Below, in pieces: positions 31,297 through 39,595 of a stretch of 64,000 bases of DNA (positions are counted from its first letter, which is position 1; each line of letters starts with the position of its first letter). The stretch is from Nocardiopsis ganjiahuensis DSM 45031. Lineage in GTDB: Bacteria > Actinomycetota > Actinomycetes > Streptosporangiales > Streptosporangiaceae. The notes under the pieces were generated by a model. That model was not told the DNA's origin and searched no databases. It saw only the letters and a program-made list of their open reading frames with translations. The translations under genes and the position numbers were made by a program. The stretch lies in assembly GCF_000341085.1 (NCBI RefSeq), contig NZ_ANBA01000014.1:186001-250000 (forward strand), read 5' to 3'.

Positions 31297-32715
31297 GTGG
31301 CAGAACGGTACGAGCGACCCTGGAGACCATTGCGCGCACTACGTCCGCGCAGCATCCGCGCCCGGGTCACCGCCGGTGCCGTCGCCGTACTCGCTCTGGT
31401 CGTCAGCATCATCCTCACCGGTTCCGCCTTCACCATCCGTGAGCTCACCCTGAGCCAGGCGCGGGACCGCGCCGCCGAGGGCGCACGGCACGTGGTCGAA
31501 CAGATCATGACGGAGCGTTACAGCGGTCCGATCCCGGCCTCGGAACCCATCCTGCGTTTCCAGGTGGTCGACTGGCGGACCGACGAGGTCCTGGCCGCCA
31601 GCGACGCCCTGACCGGTTTCCCGCCCCTGACCGATCAGGATCCCGAGGTCAGCGACTTCCGGTTGGACGACGTCTCCTGCGGGCTGGCCGCCGGGGGCCA
31701 CGAGGGGGACTGCTTCCAGGTGGTGGGCTACTCGATCTCCGACTCCGCCTACGGGGACGACATCATGGTGCTCGCGGCCACGCGCACCCCGCTGGTCCTG
31801 TCCGGCAACCTGCTGGAGTTCGTGATGCTGGGGATCTGGGTCCTTCTGATCTCCGGCTCCGCCCTCATCATCTGGTACGGCGTGGGACGCGCGCTGCGCC
31901 CGGTCGAGAAGATCAGCGCCGAGCTGGACCGCCTCTCCGTCAGCGGCCTGCACCGCAGGCTCCCCGTGCCCAAGAGCGACGACGAGATCGCCCACCTGGC
32001 CCGGACCGCCAACTCCAGCCTGAACCGGTTGGAGGAGGCGGTCACCCGGCAGCGCAGGTTCGTCTCCGACGCCTCCCACGAGCTGCGCAACCCCATCGCG
32101 GGCATGCGCACCAAGCTGGAGGTCGAACTCTCCGACCCCGACCCCGACGAACGTGCGCGCGAACGCCTCCTGACCGGTCTGCTGTCCGACACCGAGCGGT
32201 TGGAGAACATCGTCTCCGATCTCCTGGAACTGGCCCGTCTGGACACCGACGTGGCGATGAAACGCGAACAGGTCGACCTCGCCGCCCTGGTGGAGCAGGA
32301 GTTCACCGGACGCCGCAGACCCCTAGAGATGCGCGTGCACACCTCGGGGCCGGTACCGGCGCTGGTCAACCGGCTCCGCGTGGTCCGTGTGCTGACCAAC
32401 CTGGTGGCCAACGCCGAACGCCACGCGAACAGCCGGATCGACATCATCGTCCAGCACCACCAGGGAGCCGCCGTGGTGGAGGTCCACGACGACGGCGCGG
32501 GGATCCCGGTCAAGGACCGTGAACGCGTCTTCGAGCGCTTCGCCCGGCTGCCGGAGTCCAAGGAGCGCGACCCGGGCGGAAGCGGCCTGGGACTGCCGAT
32601 CTCCCGGGAGATCGTGCAGGCGTACGGCGGCACCCTGGCCGCCGGTCACAGCGACCTGCTCGGCGGCGCGTTGTTCGTCCTGCGCATCCCTGACCGGACG
32701 GAGTCGCACCAGTGA
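31297..32715 (+). CDS. Sensor histidine kinase (HAMP, HisKA, HATPase)
   Basis: 472 residues. First helix RVTAGAVAVLALVVSIILTG, an extracytoplasmic sensor of ~120 residues with a disulfide-capable DVSCGLAAGGHEGDC, second helix, HAMP, dimerisation domain with the phosphorylated H261 in FVSDASHELRNPIAG, and ATPase N, G1 (DDGAGI) and G2 (GGSGLGLPIS) boxes. It is orphan: no response regulator adjoins it, and it overlaps the AI-2E gene by GTGA. Start GTG 31297 has only a G-rich stretch upstream; GACAAT 6 bases before it suggests a leaderless transcript. Autophosphorylation should be intact. Confidence 0.92.
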   Translation: MAERYERPWRPLRALRPRSIRARVTAGAVAVLALVVSIILTGSAFTIRELTLSQARDRAAEGARHVVEQIMTERYSGPIPASEPILRFQVVDWRTDEVLAASDALTGFPPLTDQDPEVSDFRLDDVSCGLAAGGHEGDCFQVVGYSISDSAYGDDIMVLAATRTPLVLSGNLLEFVMLGIWVLLISGSALIIWYGVGRALRPVEKISAELDRLSVSGLHRRLPVPKSDDEIAHLARTANSSLNRLEEAVTRQRRFVSDASHELRNPIAGMRTKLEVELSDPDPDERARERLLTGLLSDTERLENIVSDLLELARLDTDVAMKREQVDLAALVEQEFTGRRRPLEMRVHTSGPVPALVNRLRVVRVLTNLVANAERHANSRIDIIVQHHQGAAVVEVHDDGAGIPVKDRERVFERFARLPESKERDPGGSGLGLPISREIVQAYGGTLAAGHSDLLGGALFVLRIPDRTESHQ

Positions 32716-33899
32716 CGGTTGACGAGCACAGGTCCGCCGGCGAGGACGAGGCGGTTCCGCCCTCCCGTATCCCCGAGCTCGAGGCCGAGGCCGAGGAACA
32801 GGACGTCGCCGACCCCTCGGCCGAGGGAGGGGGTGACGGCGAGGACCCGGCGAAGCACCTGGCGGGCGGTGGCCCGCGGCGCCCCAACCACTTCGTGCTG
32901 GGATTCGTCGGCGCGCTGGGGGTGCTCAGCGCCTGGCTGCTGGTCAACGCCCTGATCAGTGTGCGGGCCGTGCTCGTCTACATCCTGATCGCGCTCTTCC
33001 TCGCGATCGGCCTCAACCCGGTGATCGAGCTCCTGCGGCGGCTGCGGATGCCGCGCTGGGCGGCGATCGTCACGGTCTGCCTGGCGCTGGTGGCCTTCCT
33101 GGTCGTGTTCGTCTGGGCGATCGTGCCGCCCCTGACCGAACAGGTCAGCAGTTTCGCGGCCAACCTGCCGGCCGCCTTCGAGCAGCTCCAGAACTCCGCG
33201 TTCTTCCGGGACCTGGACGAGCGCTACCACGTCCTCGAGCGGTTCGAGGCGGCGGTCACCGACGCCGACTTCGGGCAGCAGATCTTCGGCGGCCTGGTAG
33301 GGGTGGGCCAGGTGGTGTTCAACTCGCTGTTCGCCACCTTCACGGTCCTGATCCTCACACTGTTCTTCATGGCCTCGCTGCACGGCATCATGGACGTCTC
33401 CTACCGGTTCGTGCCGCGCTCGCACCGGGACGGGGTCCGGGAGATCGGCGACGAGATCGTCCAGCGCATCGGCGCGTTCATCGCCGGTCAGCTGGTGGTC
33501 GCGGCCTTCGGCGGTGTGGTGGCCTTCCTGTTCCTGTGGCTGACCGGTTCGGCCTACGCGCTCACGCTGGCGCTGGTGGTCGCCACCACCGCCCTGATCC
33601 CGCTGATCGGCACCACCATCGGCGCCGTGGTGGCGTCCCTGGCGGTAGCGATCGGCGATCCCTGGATGGGGCTGGTCACCCTGGTGTTCTTCCTGATCTA
33701 CCAGCAGATCGAGAGTTACGTGATCTCGCCCCGGGTGATGCGGCACGCGGTGGACGTGGTGCCCACGGTGAACATCACGGCGGCGCTGGTCGGCGGTGCC
33801 CTGCTCGGTCTGGTCGGTGCACTGCTGGCCATTCCCACGGCGGCCGCGTTCACCCTGGTGCTCAAGAAGGTCGTCTTCCCCCGCCTGGAGCAGCGCTGA
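32712..33899 (+). CDS. AI-2E family transporter (second paralogue)
   Basis: 395 residues. A disordered acidic N-terminus (~60 residues) precedes about eight helices with FVGALGVLSAWLLVNALISVRAVLVYILIALFLAIGLNP and the signature LALVVATTALIPLIGTTIGAVVAS. The C-terminal block is IYQQIESYVISPRVMRHAVDV. GTG start overlaps the kinase stop (GTGA), implying coupled expression with the kinase and the downstream TVP38 protein. It differs clearly from the copy at 20516 and may move a different solute or signal. Confidence 0.85.
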   Translation: MTVDEHRSAGEDEAVPPSRIPELEAEAEEQDVADPSAEGGGDGEDPAKHLAGGGPRRPNHFVLGFVGALGVLSAWLLVNALISVRAVLVYILIALFLAIGLNPVIELLRRLRMPRWAAIVTVCLALVAFLVVFVWAIVPPLTEQVSSFAANLPAAFEQLQNSAFFRDLDERYHVLERFEAAVTDADFGQQIFGGLVGVGQVVFNSLFATFTVLILTLFFMASLHGIMDVSYRFVPRSHRDGVREIGDEIVQRIGAFIAGQLVVAAFGGVVAFLFLWLTGSAYALTLALVVATTALIPLIGTTIGAVVASLAVAIGDPWMGLVTLVFFLIYQQIESYVISPRVMRHAVDVVPTVNITAALVGGALLGLVGALLAIPTAAAFTLVLKKVVFPRLEQR

Positions 33900-33952
33900 G
33901 TACCTCGGAGGAGAGCCCCGGCCCGGAGCGAACGGGGCACAAGTGGGGGTGG

Positions 33953-34585
33953 GTGTGGCGCGCGGCCCTGCTCGCGGGGTGGATCGGGCTCCTGCTCTGG
34001 GCCGTACTGCACGGGCCCGACCTGGAGGCGGTGCAGGCCTGGACCGCCGACGCCGGCGTGCTGGCCGCCCTGGTCTACCTGCTCGCCTACACCCTCGCCG
34101 TGCAGGCCCTGGTGCCGCGCCCGGCGCTGAACATCGCCGGCGGACTGTTCTTCGGTCTGGCGGCCGGGGTGGTCCTGGCCCTGATCGGCGGGGTGCTGGC
34201 CGCCCTGGTCCAGTTCACGGTGGCCCGGTACGTGGCCGGCGACGCGCTCGCCCGCAGACTTCCCGAACGGGTGCGCACCCGGCTGGAGGGGCTGACCGGC
34301 AGGCGGGCCCTGCTCGCGGTGGTGCAGCTGCGGCTGATCCCGGTGATCCCCTACCAGATGGTCAACTACGGTTTCGGGCTGACCGGGCTGAGACCCGGTC
34401 CGTTCACCCTGGGGACCGCGGTGGGCTCGCTGCCCGCCACGGCGGCGATGGTCGTGGTCGGTACGGGCGGGGTCGACCTGGGCTTCCCGGTCGCGGTGGC
34501 CACCGGGGCCGCCGCGGCGCTCCTGGCCCTGGCGTGGTGGCTCCGCTCGCGCCGTTCCAGGAAGAAGGAACGGGCGCGGGCCTGA
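33953..34585 (+). CDS. TVP38/TMEM64 family (DedA-like) membrane protein
   Basis: About 210 residues with six helices. The SNARE-associated/VTT domain core is LVPRPALNIAGGLFFGLAAGVVLALIGGVLAALVQFTVARYV, then LPERVRTRLEGLTGRRALLAVVQLRLIPVIPYQMVNYGFGLTG. DedA/VTT proteins are lipid scramblases or undecaprenyl-phosphate flippases. Start uncertain: GTG 33953 is the first normal start in frame, but a CTG at 33896, overlapping the AI-2E stop (CTGA) with GGAG 5 bases upstream, would add 19 codons and couple the genes. Third gene of the kinase operon; its stop lies inside the terminator stem. Confidence 0.8.
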   Translation: MWRAALLAGWIGLLLWAVLHGPDLEAVQAWTADAGVLAALVYLLAYTLAVQALVPRPALNIAGGLFFGLAAGVVLALIGGVLAALVQFTVARYVAGDALARRLPERVRTRLEGLTGRRALLAVVQLRLIPVIPYQMVNYGFGLTGLRPGPFTLGTAVGSLPATAAMVVVGTGGVDLGFPVAVATGAAAALLALAWWLRSRRSRKKERARA

Positions 34586-34600
34586 GCAGGCCCGCGCCCG
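34571..34600. terminator. Perfect hairpin overlapping the TVP38 stop codon
   Basis: CGGGCGCGGGCCTG (34571-34584) pairs perfectly with CAGGCCCGCGCCCG (34587-34600), 2-base loop. Serves the convergent TVP38 and LivK-type genes. Confidence 0.8.
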
Positions 34601-34656
34601 TGGTCACCGGGAGCGTTCCGGGGGCGCCCGGTGCGTCCTCCTGGGAGGTGCGTCTC

Positions 34657-35976
34657 CTAGGAGGTGCCGCCGAACAGCGGGACGTCCTCCGGGGCGGGCC
34701 GGTCCAGGTCGAAGGGGAGGATCTCTCCGCCGTCGCTGTCGGTAACCCGGGGTTCCTGGAGGAGTTCGGGCTCCTCGCCGGCACGGTTCTGGACCACCAT
34801 CACACCGGAGTACCCGCTGTGGTCGTCCTCGGTGGCGGCGAAGGGCACCAGGCCCGGGCCCGTCCACTCCTGGGAGTTCAGGGTCTCCAGGAGGGTCTCG
34901 CGGTCCAGGTCCGGACCGACCTCCATGAGGACCTGGGCGAACAGCGTCGCCTGGACCATGCCGTACACCGTGGTGTCGGTGAAGGGGGCACCGTCGTTGT
35001 ACTCGTCGTGGATCTCACGGTAGAAGGCGGTCCAGGGGTCGTCGGTCTGGGCCGCCATGGGCAGGAACGCGGTGATGATCAGGCCGTCGGTGAAGGCCTC
35101 CGGGGGCACGTCCTCGGCAGGGGTGCCCTCGGCGTACTCCTCGATGAGCTGGGAGACGATCTCCACGTCGCCGCCGAAGCTCGGTGCCACCCACTGCGGC
35201 TCGTAGCCGATGGCCTGGGCCTGGAGGATGGCCATGCCCAGGAAGGCGGGGATGCAGTAGCAGACCGCGACGTCGGCGCCGGACTCCTTGAGCGCGGCGA
35301 CCTGTCCGTCGAGCTCGGGGACCCCGGGGTCGTAGTCCTCCCAGGCGACGATGTCGTCGAGGAGGTACTGCTCGATCCCCGAGTGGGAGGCCGGGCCGAC
35401 GTCGTCGTTCTGGTAGAGGAGGCCGACGTCGTCACCGGCGAAGTTCTCCGCGATGAAGGAGCCCTGGACCTTGGCCTCCCTGGAGTAGTCCACCTGGAAG
35501 CCGTAGCTGTAGGGGTACTCCTCGGGCTGGTCCCAGGCCAGTGCCCCTGAGGAGACGAAGAGGTCGGGGACGCCCTCTTCGTTGAGCTCTCCGATGACCG
35601 ACTCGTGGGTGGGTGTGCCCAGACCGCCGAGCATCGCGAAGATCTCGTCCTCGTCGATCAGCTTGTCGGTGACGTCCATGGTCTGCGCGGGGTCGAAGGC
35701 GTCGTCCTCGACCCGGTAGTCGATCTGTCGACCGTGGATGCCGCCGTTGTCGTTGATGTAGTCGAAAACCGCGCTCGCCCCGGTGGAGACGTGGACGAAG
35801 CCGGGGGAGGCGGGACCGGTGAGCGGTTGGTGGGTGCCGATGACCACGCTGTCGTCGGTGACCCCCATGGTGACGTCGTCCGCCGCGGGGGCCTCGTCCG
35901 CCGACTCGGGGTCGGCGCAGGAGGCGGCGAGAACCGCGACGGCGAGCGCCGACGCGACAATTCCCAGTGATCGCAT
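34657..35976 (-). CDS. Branched-chain amino acid-type ABC substrate-binding lipoprotein (LivK-like), orphan
   Basis: 439 residues. Signal peptide MRSLGIVASALAVAVLAASC with the lipid-anchor cysteine at residue 20. The mature part is a type I periplasmic binding fold (Peripla_BP_6): SVVIGTHQPLTGPASPGFVHVSTGASAVFDYIN, then NDNGGIHGRQIDYRVEDDAFDPAQT and AMLGGLGTPTHES. Members capture amino acids, amides or aromatic acids for LivHMGF transporters. No permease or ATPase gene is nearby, so it serves a distant transporter or acts as a receptor. The ATG at 35976 is preferred over the open frame to 36054. A canonical promoter flanked by an 11-bp inverted repeat lies upstream. Confidence 0.88.
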   Translation of the reverse strand: MRSLGIVASALAVAVLAASCADPESADEAPAADDVTMGVTDDSVVIGTHQPLTGPASPGFVHVSTGASAVFDYINDNGGIHGRQIDYRVEDDAFDPAQTMDVTDKLIDEDEIFAMLGGLGTPTHESVIGELNEEGVPDLFVSSGALAWDQPEEYPYSYGFQVDYSREAKVQGSFIAENFAGDDVGLLYQNDDVGPASHSGIEQYLLDDIVAWEDYDPGVPELDGQVAALKESGADVAVCYCIPAFLGMAILQAQAIGYEPQWVAPSFGGDVEIVSQLIEEYAEGTPAEDVPPEAFTDGLIITAFLPMAAQTDDPWTAFYREIHDEYNDGAPFTDTTVYGMVQATLFAQVLMEVGPDLDRETLLETLNSQEWTGPGLVPFAATEDDHSGYSGVMVVQNRAGEEPELLQEPRVTDSDGGEILPFDLDRPAPEDVPLFGGTS

Positions 35977-36088
35977 GGTGGTGTCCTGAACTCGGTTGTG
36001 CCTTCGCAGCGGGAGGCCTGTCGGCCCGTGGGGGAAAGCGGTTTCGTAGCTCAAGAGAGGACGGGGGGCAGAGCTTCCTACTCGTCAG

Positions 36089-36150
36089 TACGTTACCGGT
36101 GCGTAAACATCATACGAACATGGTTCATAACTGCAACCGCCGGTAACGTA
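36089..36150 (-). promoter_or_regulatory. Promoter of the LivK-type gene framed by an 11-bp inverted repeat
   Basis: On the minus strand TTGCAG (36131-36136), 16 bases, TATGAT (36109-36114) form a good sigma-70 promoter. Perfect arms TACGTTACCGG (36089-36099) and CCGGTAACGTA (36140-36150) lie just downstream of the expected transcription start and just upstream of the -35 box. This symmetrical layout suggests a repressor binding both sides of the promoter. Confidence 0.6.
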
Positions 36151-36201
36151 AAGTGGGCACGGCTGAGGGACCCACCTGCGATGTCGGTGCGTCGGACGAG
36201 G

Positions 36202-37125
36202 TCAGGCCGTGGTCGGCGGGTTTCCCCTGTCGGCCGGCGCCCGGTCCAGGATCTCGCGGGCGAGGCGGGCGATGCGGTCGGAGGCCTGGTGCACGCTGCT
36301 GTCACGGCGCCAGACCAACAGGTGGCGCAGCTGTATCGGGGCGCCCTCCAGCTGGCGCACCACCACGCCCCTCCCGGACTCGAAGTCCGACTGGCACGGG
36401 GCGATCGCCCGGCGGTCGGCGATGAGGTCGCGGATCTCGGAGCGCTCGTAGAGGCGGTAGGGCACCTGCGGGCTGAACCCGGCCCGCTGGCAGGCCAGGT
36501 AGAAGCACTCGGGCCAGCCGGTGCCGTCCGGCGGGGTCAGCGCCCACGGGCACTCGGCCAGGTCCTCCAGGCGGATGAACGGCTTCTCCGCCATGGGGTG
36601 ATCGGACCACAGGGCCACGTGCAGGGGGTCCACGGCGAGCATCGCCCAGGCCAGGGGGCCGTCCGTGGGCAGGTCGCGGTCCACGTAGTCGATGGTCGTA
36701 CCGACGTCCAGCCGGCCGGCCCGCACCAGGTCGGTGACCAGCTTGGGAGAGTACTCGGTGCGCACGTGGACCGGAACGTTCGGGAAGACCTCCGGCAGGC
36801 GCGCCGACAACTCCACGGTCAGCGGTCCGACCCCGCCCACGCACAGCGTGCTCGGTGAGGCTCCGCGCGCCGTGATGTCGTGCACCAGGTCGTCCATCGA
36901 CAACAGGACCGCACGCGCGCGGACCAGCACGAACTCCCCGAGCTCCGTCGGCCGCACCCCCGAGCGGCCGCGGTGGAAGAGGGGGCCGCCCACCTGACGC
37001 TCGATCCTCTGCAGCTGGGTCGTCAGCGCCGGCTGGGACGTGGACAGCGCGGCGGCCGCCTTGGTCACGCTGCCGGTGTCGGCCAGGAGGCAGATCGTAC
37101 GTAGGTGGCGGAGTTCGAGGTCCAT
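36202..37125 (-). CDS. LysR-family transcriptional regulator
   Basis: 307 residues. N-terminal winged HTH: LRHLRTICLLADTGSVTKAAAALSTSQPALTTQLQRIERQVG, then the linker helix and a two-lobe effector domain (VPVHVRTEYSPKLVTDLVRAGRLDVG). ATG at 37125. It is divergent from an acyl-CoA dehydrogenase (253 bp between them), the usual LysR target arrangement, and lies 225 bp upstream of the LivK-type lipoprotein on the same strand. It may therefore control uptake and breakdown of a carboxylic or amino acid; this is inference from context. Confidence 0.92.
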   Translation of the reverse strand: MDLELRHLRTICLLADTGSVTKAAAALSTSQPALTTQLQRIERQVGGPLFHRGRSGVRPTELGEFVLVRARAVLLSMDDLVHDITARGASPSTLCVGGVGPLTVELSARLPEVFPNVPVHVRTEYSPKLVTDLVRAGRLDVGTTIDYVDRDLPTDGPLAWAMLAVDPLHVALWSDHPMAEKPFIRLEDLAECPWALTPPDGTGWPECFYLACQRAGFSPQVPYRLYERSEIRDLIADRRAIAPCQSDFESGRGVVVRQLEGAPIQLRHLLVWRRDSSVHQASDRIARLAREILDRAPADRGNPPTTA

Positions 37126-37292
37126 GCGTGGAATCTAAGGTGCGGAGGCGCTCTGTGTACAGACGTGGTGACGAGAAGGGGTGAGCCACACATCCCGTGC
37201 AGTGGGCGGGGTGCGATCCGCGCCCTTCGTCCAGACGTACCTGGATGCCGCCCGGCGTGGCCCGTTGGGATATGGTGCCGTGCGTCACCATA

Positions 37293-37310
37293 TAGTTGGA
37301 CGACCTACTA
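37293..37310. promoter_or_regulatory. Operator-like dyad between LysR and acyl-CoA dehydrogenase
   Basis: TAGTTGGACGACCTACTA: 7 of 9 half-site positions are symmetrical, with clean TAGT/ACTA ends, 69 bp upstream of the dehydrogenase start. Could be bound by the divergent LysR protein or by a TetR-type fatty-acid regulator. Confidence 0.4.
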
Positions 37311-37378
37311 AATACGCGGCGATCCCGCGGAGGCAGTCGGTCCGAGGCGCACCTGGGCGCGCAACCCTGGGAGAGTTC

Positions 37379-38533
37379 ATGACGGTCGAACGCACGCTGC
37401 ACACACCGGAGGCGGAGCAGCTCCTGGAGCTGACCCGCGAGATCGTGGACAAGGAGATCGCCCCGCGCGCGGCCGGGGACGAGGAGAACTCCGTCTTCCC
37501 CCGCGGCGTCTTCGCCACCCTGGGCGAGGCCGGGCTGCTCGGACTGCCCTACCCGGGGGAGTACGGCGGCGGCGAGCAGCCCTACGAGGTCTACCTCCAG
37601 GTCGTGGAGGAGCTCGCCCGCGGCTGGCTCGCGGTCGGCCTGGGCGTCAGCGTCCACACCCTCTCCTGCTACCCGCTGGCCGCCTTCGGCGCTCCCGAGC
37701 AGAAGGCCGCCCGCCTGCCCGCCATGGTCGGCGGTGGACTCCTGGGCGCCTACTGCCTGTCCGAGACCGCGTCCGGCTCCGACGCCGCGGCACTGGCCAC
37801 CCGGGCCGAACGCACCGGCGGCGGCTACCGGGTCAACGGAGCCAAGGCGTGGATCACCCACGGCGGGGAGGCCGACTACTACACGCTCTTCGCCCGCACC
37901 GGAGCCCCGGACTCGGGTGCGCGCGGCATCAGCTGCTTCCACGTCCCGGCGGACACCCCCGGCCTCGGCTCCGCGGCACCCGAGCACAAGATGGGCATGC
38001 GCTCCTCACCCACCGCGGGGGTCCTGTTCGACGACGTCGAGATCGGCGCGGACGCCCTCGTGGGGGAGGAGGGCCGCGGCTTCGGGATCGCCCTGTCCGC
38101 CCTGGACTCGGGTCGGCTGGGCATCGCCGCCTGCGCCGTGGGTCTGGCCCAGGCGGCCCTCGACGCCGCCGTCTCCTACTCCCGCGAGCGCCGCCAGTTC
38201 GGCAGCGCCATCGGCGACTTCCAGGGTCTGGGTTTCATGCTGGCCGACATGGCGACCCAGACCGCCGCGTCCCGGGAGCTCTACCTGTCCGCCGCCCGCC
38301 TGCGCGACGCCGGGCGCCCCTTCAGCAAACAGGCCGCCATGGCCAAGCTCATGGCCACCGACACGGCCATGAAGGTCACCACCGACGCCGTCCAGGTCTT
38401 CGGCGGCTACGGCTACACCCGGGACTTCCCCGTCGAGCGCTACATGCGCGAGGCCAAGGTCCTGCAGATCGTGGAGGGCACCAACCAGGTGCAGCGCATG
38501 GTCATCAGCCGCCACCTGGCCCGGGAGGCCTAA
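37379..38533 (+). CDS. Acyl-CoA dehydrogenase
   Basis: 384 residues, the standard length. FAD enzyme that introduces an alpha,beta double bond in acyl-CoA. Motifs: AYCLSETASGSDAAALATRA (signature 1), the WITHGGEADYYTLFART strand, SSPTAGVLFDDVEI, RRQFGSAIGDFQ, and near the C-terminus QVFGGYGYTRDFPVERYMREAKVLQIVEGTNQ, where the Glu of IVEGTN is the catalytic base of short-chain enzymes. GGGAGAG lies just before the ATG at 37379. The substrate (short or branched acyl) is not resolved. Divergent from LysR; the stop overlaps the convergent phosphopantetheinyl transferase gene by 4 bp. Confidence 0.92.
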   Translation: MTVERTLHTPEAEQLLELTREIVDKEIAPRAAGDEENSVFPRGVFATLGEAGLLGLPYPGEYGGGEQPYEVYLQVVEELARGWLAVGLGVSVHTLSCYPLAAFGAPEQKAARLPAMVGGGLLGAYCLSETASGSDAAALATRAERTGGGYRVNGAKAWITHGGEADYYTLFARTGAPDSGARGISCFHVPADTPGLGSAAPEHKMGMRSSPTAGVLFDDVEIGADALVGEEGRGFGIALSALDSGRLGIAACAVGLAQAALDAAVSYSRERRQFGSAIGDFQGLGFMLADMATQTAASRELYLSAARLRDAGRPFSKQAAMAKLMATDTAMKVTTDAVQVFGGYGYTRDFPVERYMREAKVLQIVEGTNQVQRMVISRHLAREA

Positions 38534-39300
38534 CCGCGCAGGAGGTCGGCGGTGTGCTCGGGAGGGTGCACCGCCAGCTGCACCGGACGGTCGGTCAGCA
38601 CGGCCAGCGCCGACCGGTACTCGGAGCCGCGGTCCAGGTCCGACAGCCACGCGGCTCCGGGGCCGCCACCGCCCTCCCAGGAGAGCAGCCGCGCCTGTGC
38701 GTGCGGAGGACTGACCGTGACCCTCCTCAGCCCACCCGAAAGTCCCAGCCCGGTGGCCTTGAGCAGGGCCTCCTTGCGCGCCCAGTAACCGAAGAACGCC
38801 CCCACCCTGCCTTCCGCGGGCAGGGCGCTCCACACCTGCTGTTCGGCGTCGGACAGCGTGTACCCCGCCAGCCCGGCCAGGTCCCGGGTCTCCGAGACCC
38901 GCTCCACGTCCACGCCGACCGCCACCTCCCGGGCCAGGGCCAGGGCCACCCACTCGCCGGAGTGGCTGACCGAGATCTCCCACCCCTGGGCCGCGCCGGT
39001 GGGCACCGGCTTGCCGTGGGGGGCGTCGTCGCCCCTCTCCGCGCCGGTCCGCGACTTGTCCTCGCAGGACAGGCAGCGCAGCTCGAAGGTCACCTTCTCG
39101 GGAGCACAGCCGGCGCGCTCGGCCAGTACCAGCCGGGCCAGGGAACGCCCCAGGAGGTGGCGGTCGCGGTCGGCCTGGAGCCGGAACCGGGACTGGCGGG
39201 CGAGTTCCCCACTGTCCAGCAGGCGCAGCAGACGTTCGCTCGCGGCGGAGGTGTGGGCCCACCACACCGTGGACTCGAGGGGCGCGGAGCTGAGGGTCAT
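38530..39300 (-). CDS. 4'-phosphopantetheinyl transferase (Sfp/AcpT type)
   Basis: 256 residues. Transfers phosphopantetheine from CoA to a conserved Ser of carrier proteins in fatty acid, polyketide or non-ribosomal peptide synthesis. Motifs: ISVSHSGEWVALALA (with the conserved S-H-S), VGVDVERVSETRD (Mg2+-binding D-x-E) and FFGYWARKEALLKATGLGLSGG (W-x-x-K-E-A-x-x-K). ATG at 39300 is chosen; a GTG/TTG pair upstream is in frame. CACAAT six bases upstream of the start suggests a leaderless transcript. Stand-alone gene; no synthase lies in the window, so it probably serves clusters elsewhere. Confidence 0.9.
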   Translation of the reverse strand: MTLSSAPLESTVWWAHTSAASERLLRLLDSGELARQSRFRLQADRDRHLLGRSLARLVLAERAGCAPEKVTFELRCLSCEDKSRTGAERGDDAPHGKPVPTGAAQGWEISVSHSGEWVALALAREVAVGVDVERVSETRDLAGLAGYTLSDAEQQVWSALPAEGRVGAFFGYWARKEALLKATGLGLSGGLRRVTVSPPHAQARLLSWEGGGGPGAAWLSDLDRGSEYRSALAVLTDRPVQLAVHPPEHTADLLRG

Positions 39301-39401
39301 GCCCCCATTGTGGCTGATCTTCAACACGATCGGTGGTGTGAGCCGGAGCCAAACGGGGCATCCGGTAAGTGGCAGGTCAGCCCGCCCCCTTGGAGGCTCA
39401 G

Positions 39402-39536
39402 ATGTCTGTCGTCATGTTGTTCGGCGCCGGAGCGCTCATCGGCCTCGTGGCCCTCACCGCTGTGGTCCTGGTGACCCTTCTGACGGAGGAGCCCGAGTCC
39501 GGAACGCATTCCCCCGAGGATCGCTCCGTACTCTAG
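39402..39536 (+). CDS. Small single-pass membrane protein (44 residues)
   Basis: Very short gene: ATG at 39402 preceded by TTGGAGG at 39390-39396, TAG at 39534. The product has one N-terminal helix (VVMLFGAGALIGLVALTAVV) and an acidic, hydrophilic tail EEPESGTHSPEDRSVL. Good SD, GC-rich third positions and a plausible membrane topology support it. No family recognised. Divergent from the phosphopantetheinyl transferase gene and 60 bp upstream of deoR-like. Confidence 0.6.
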   Translation: MSVVMLFGAGALIGLVALTAVVLVTLLTEEPESGTHSPEDRSVL

Positions 39537-39595
39537 AACGGCACGGTTCCCCTGCCGTGCCACAGTCACCAGCACGGAAGGGTGGGTCCGTACCC

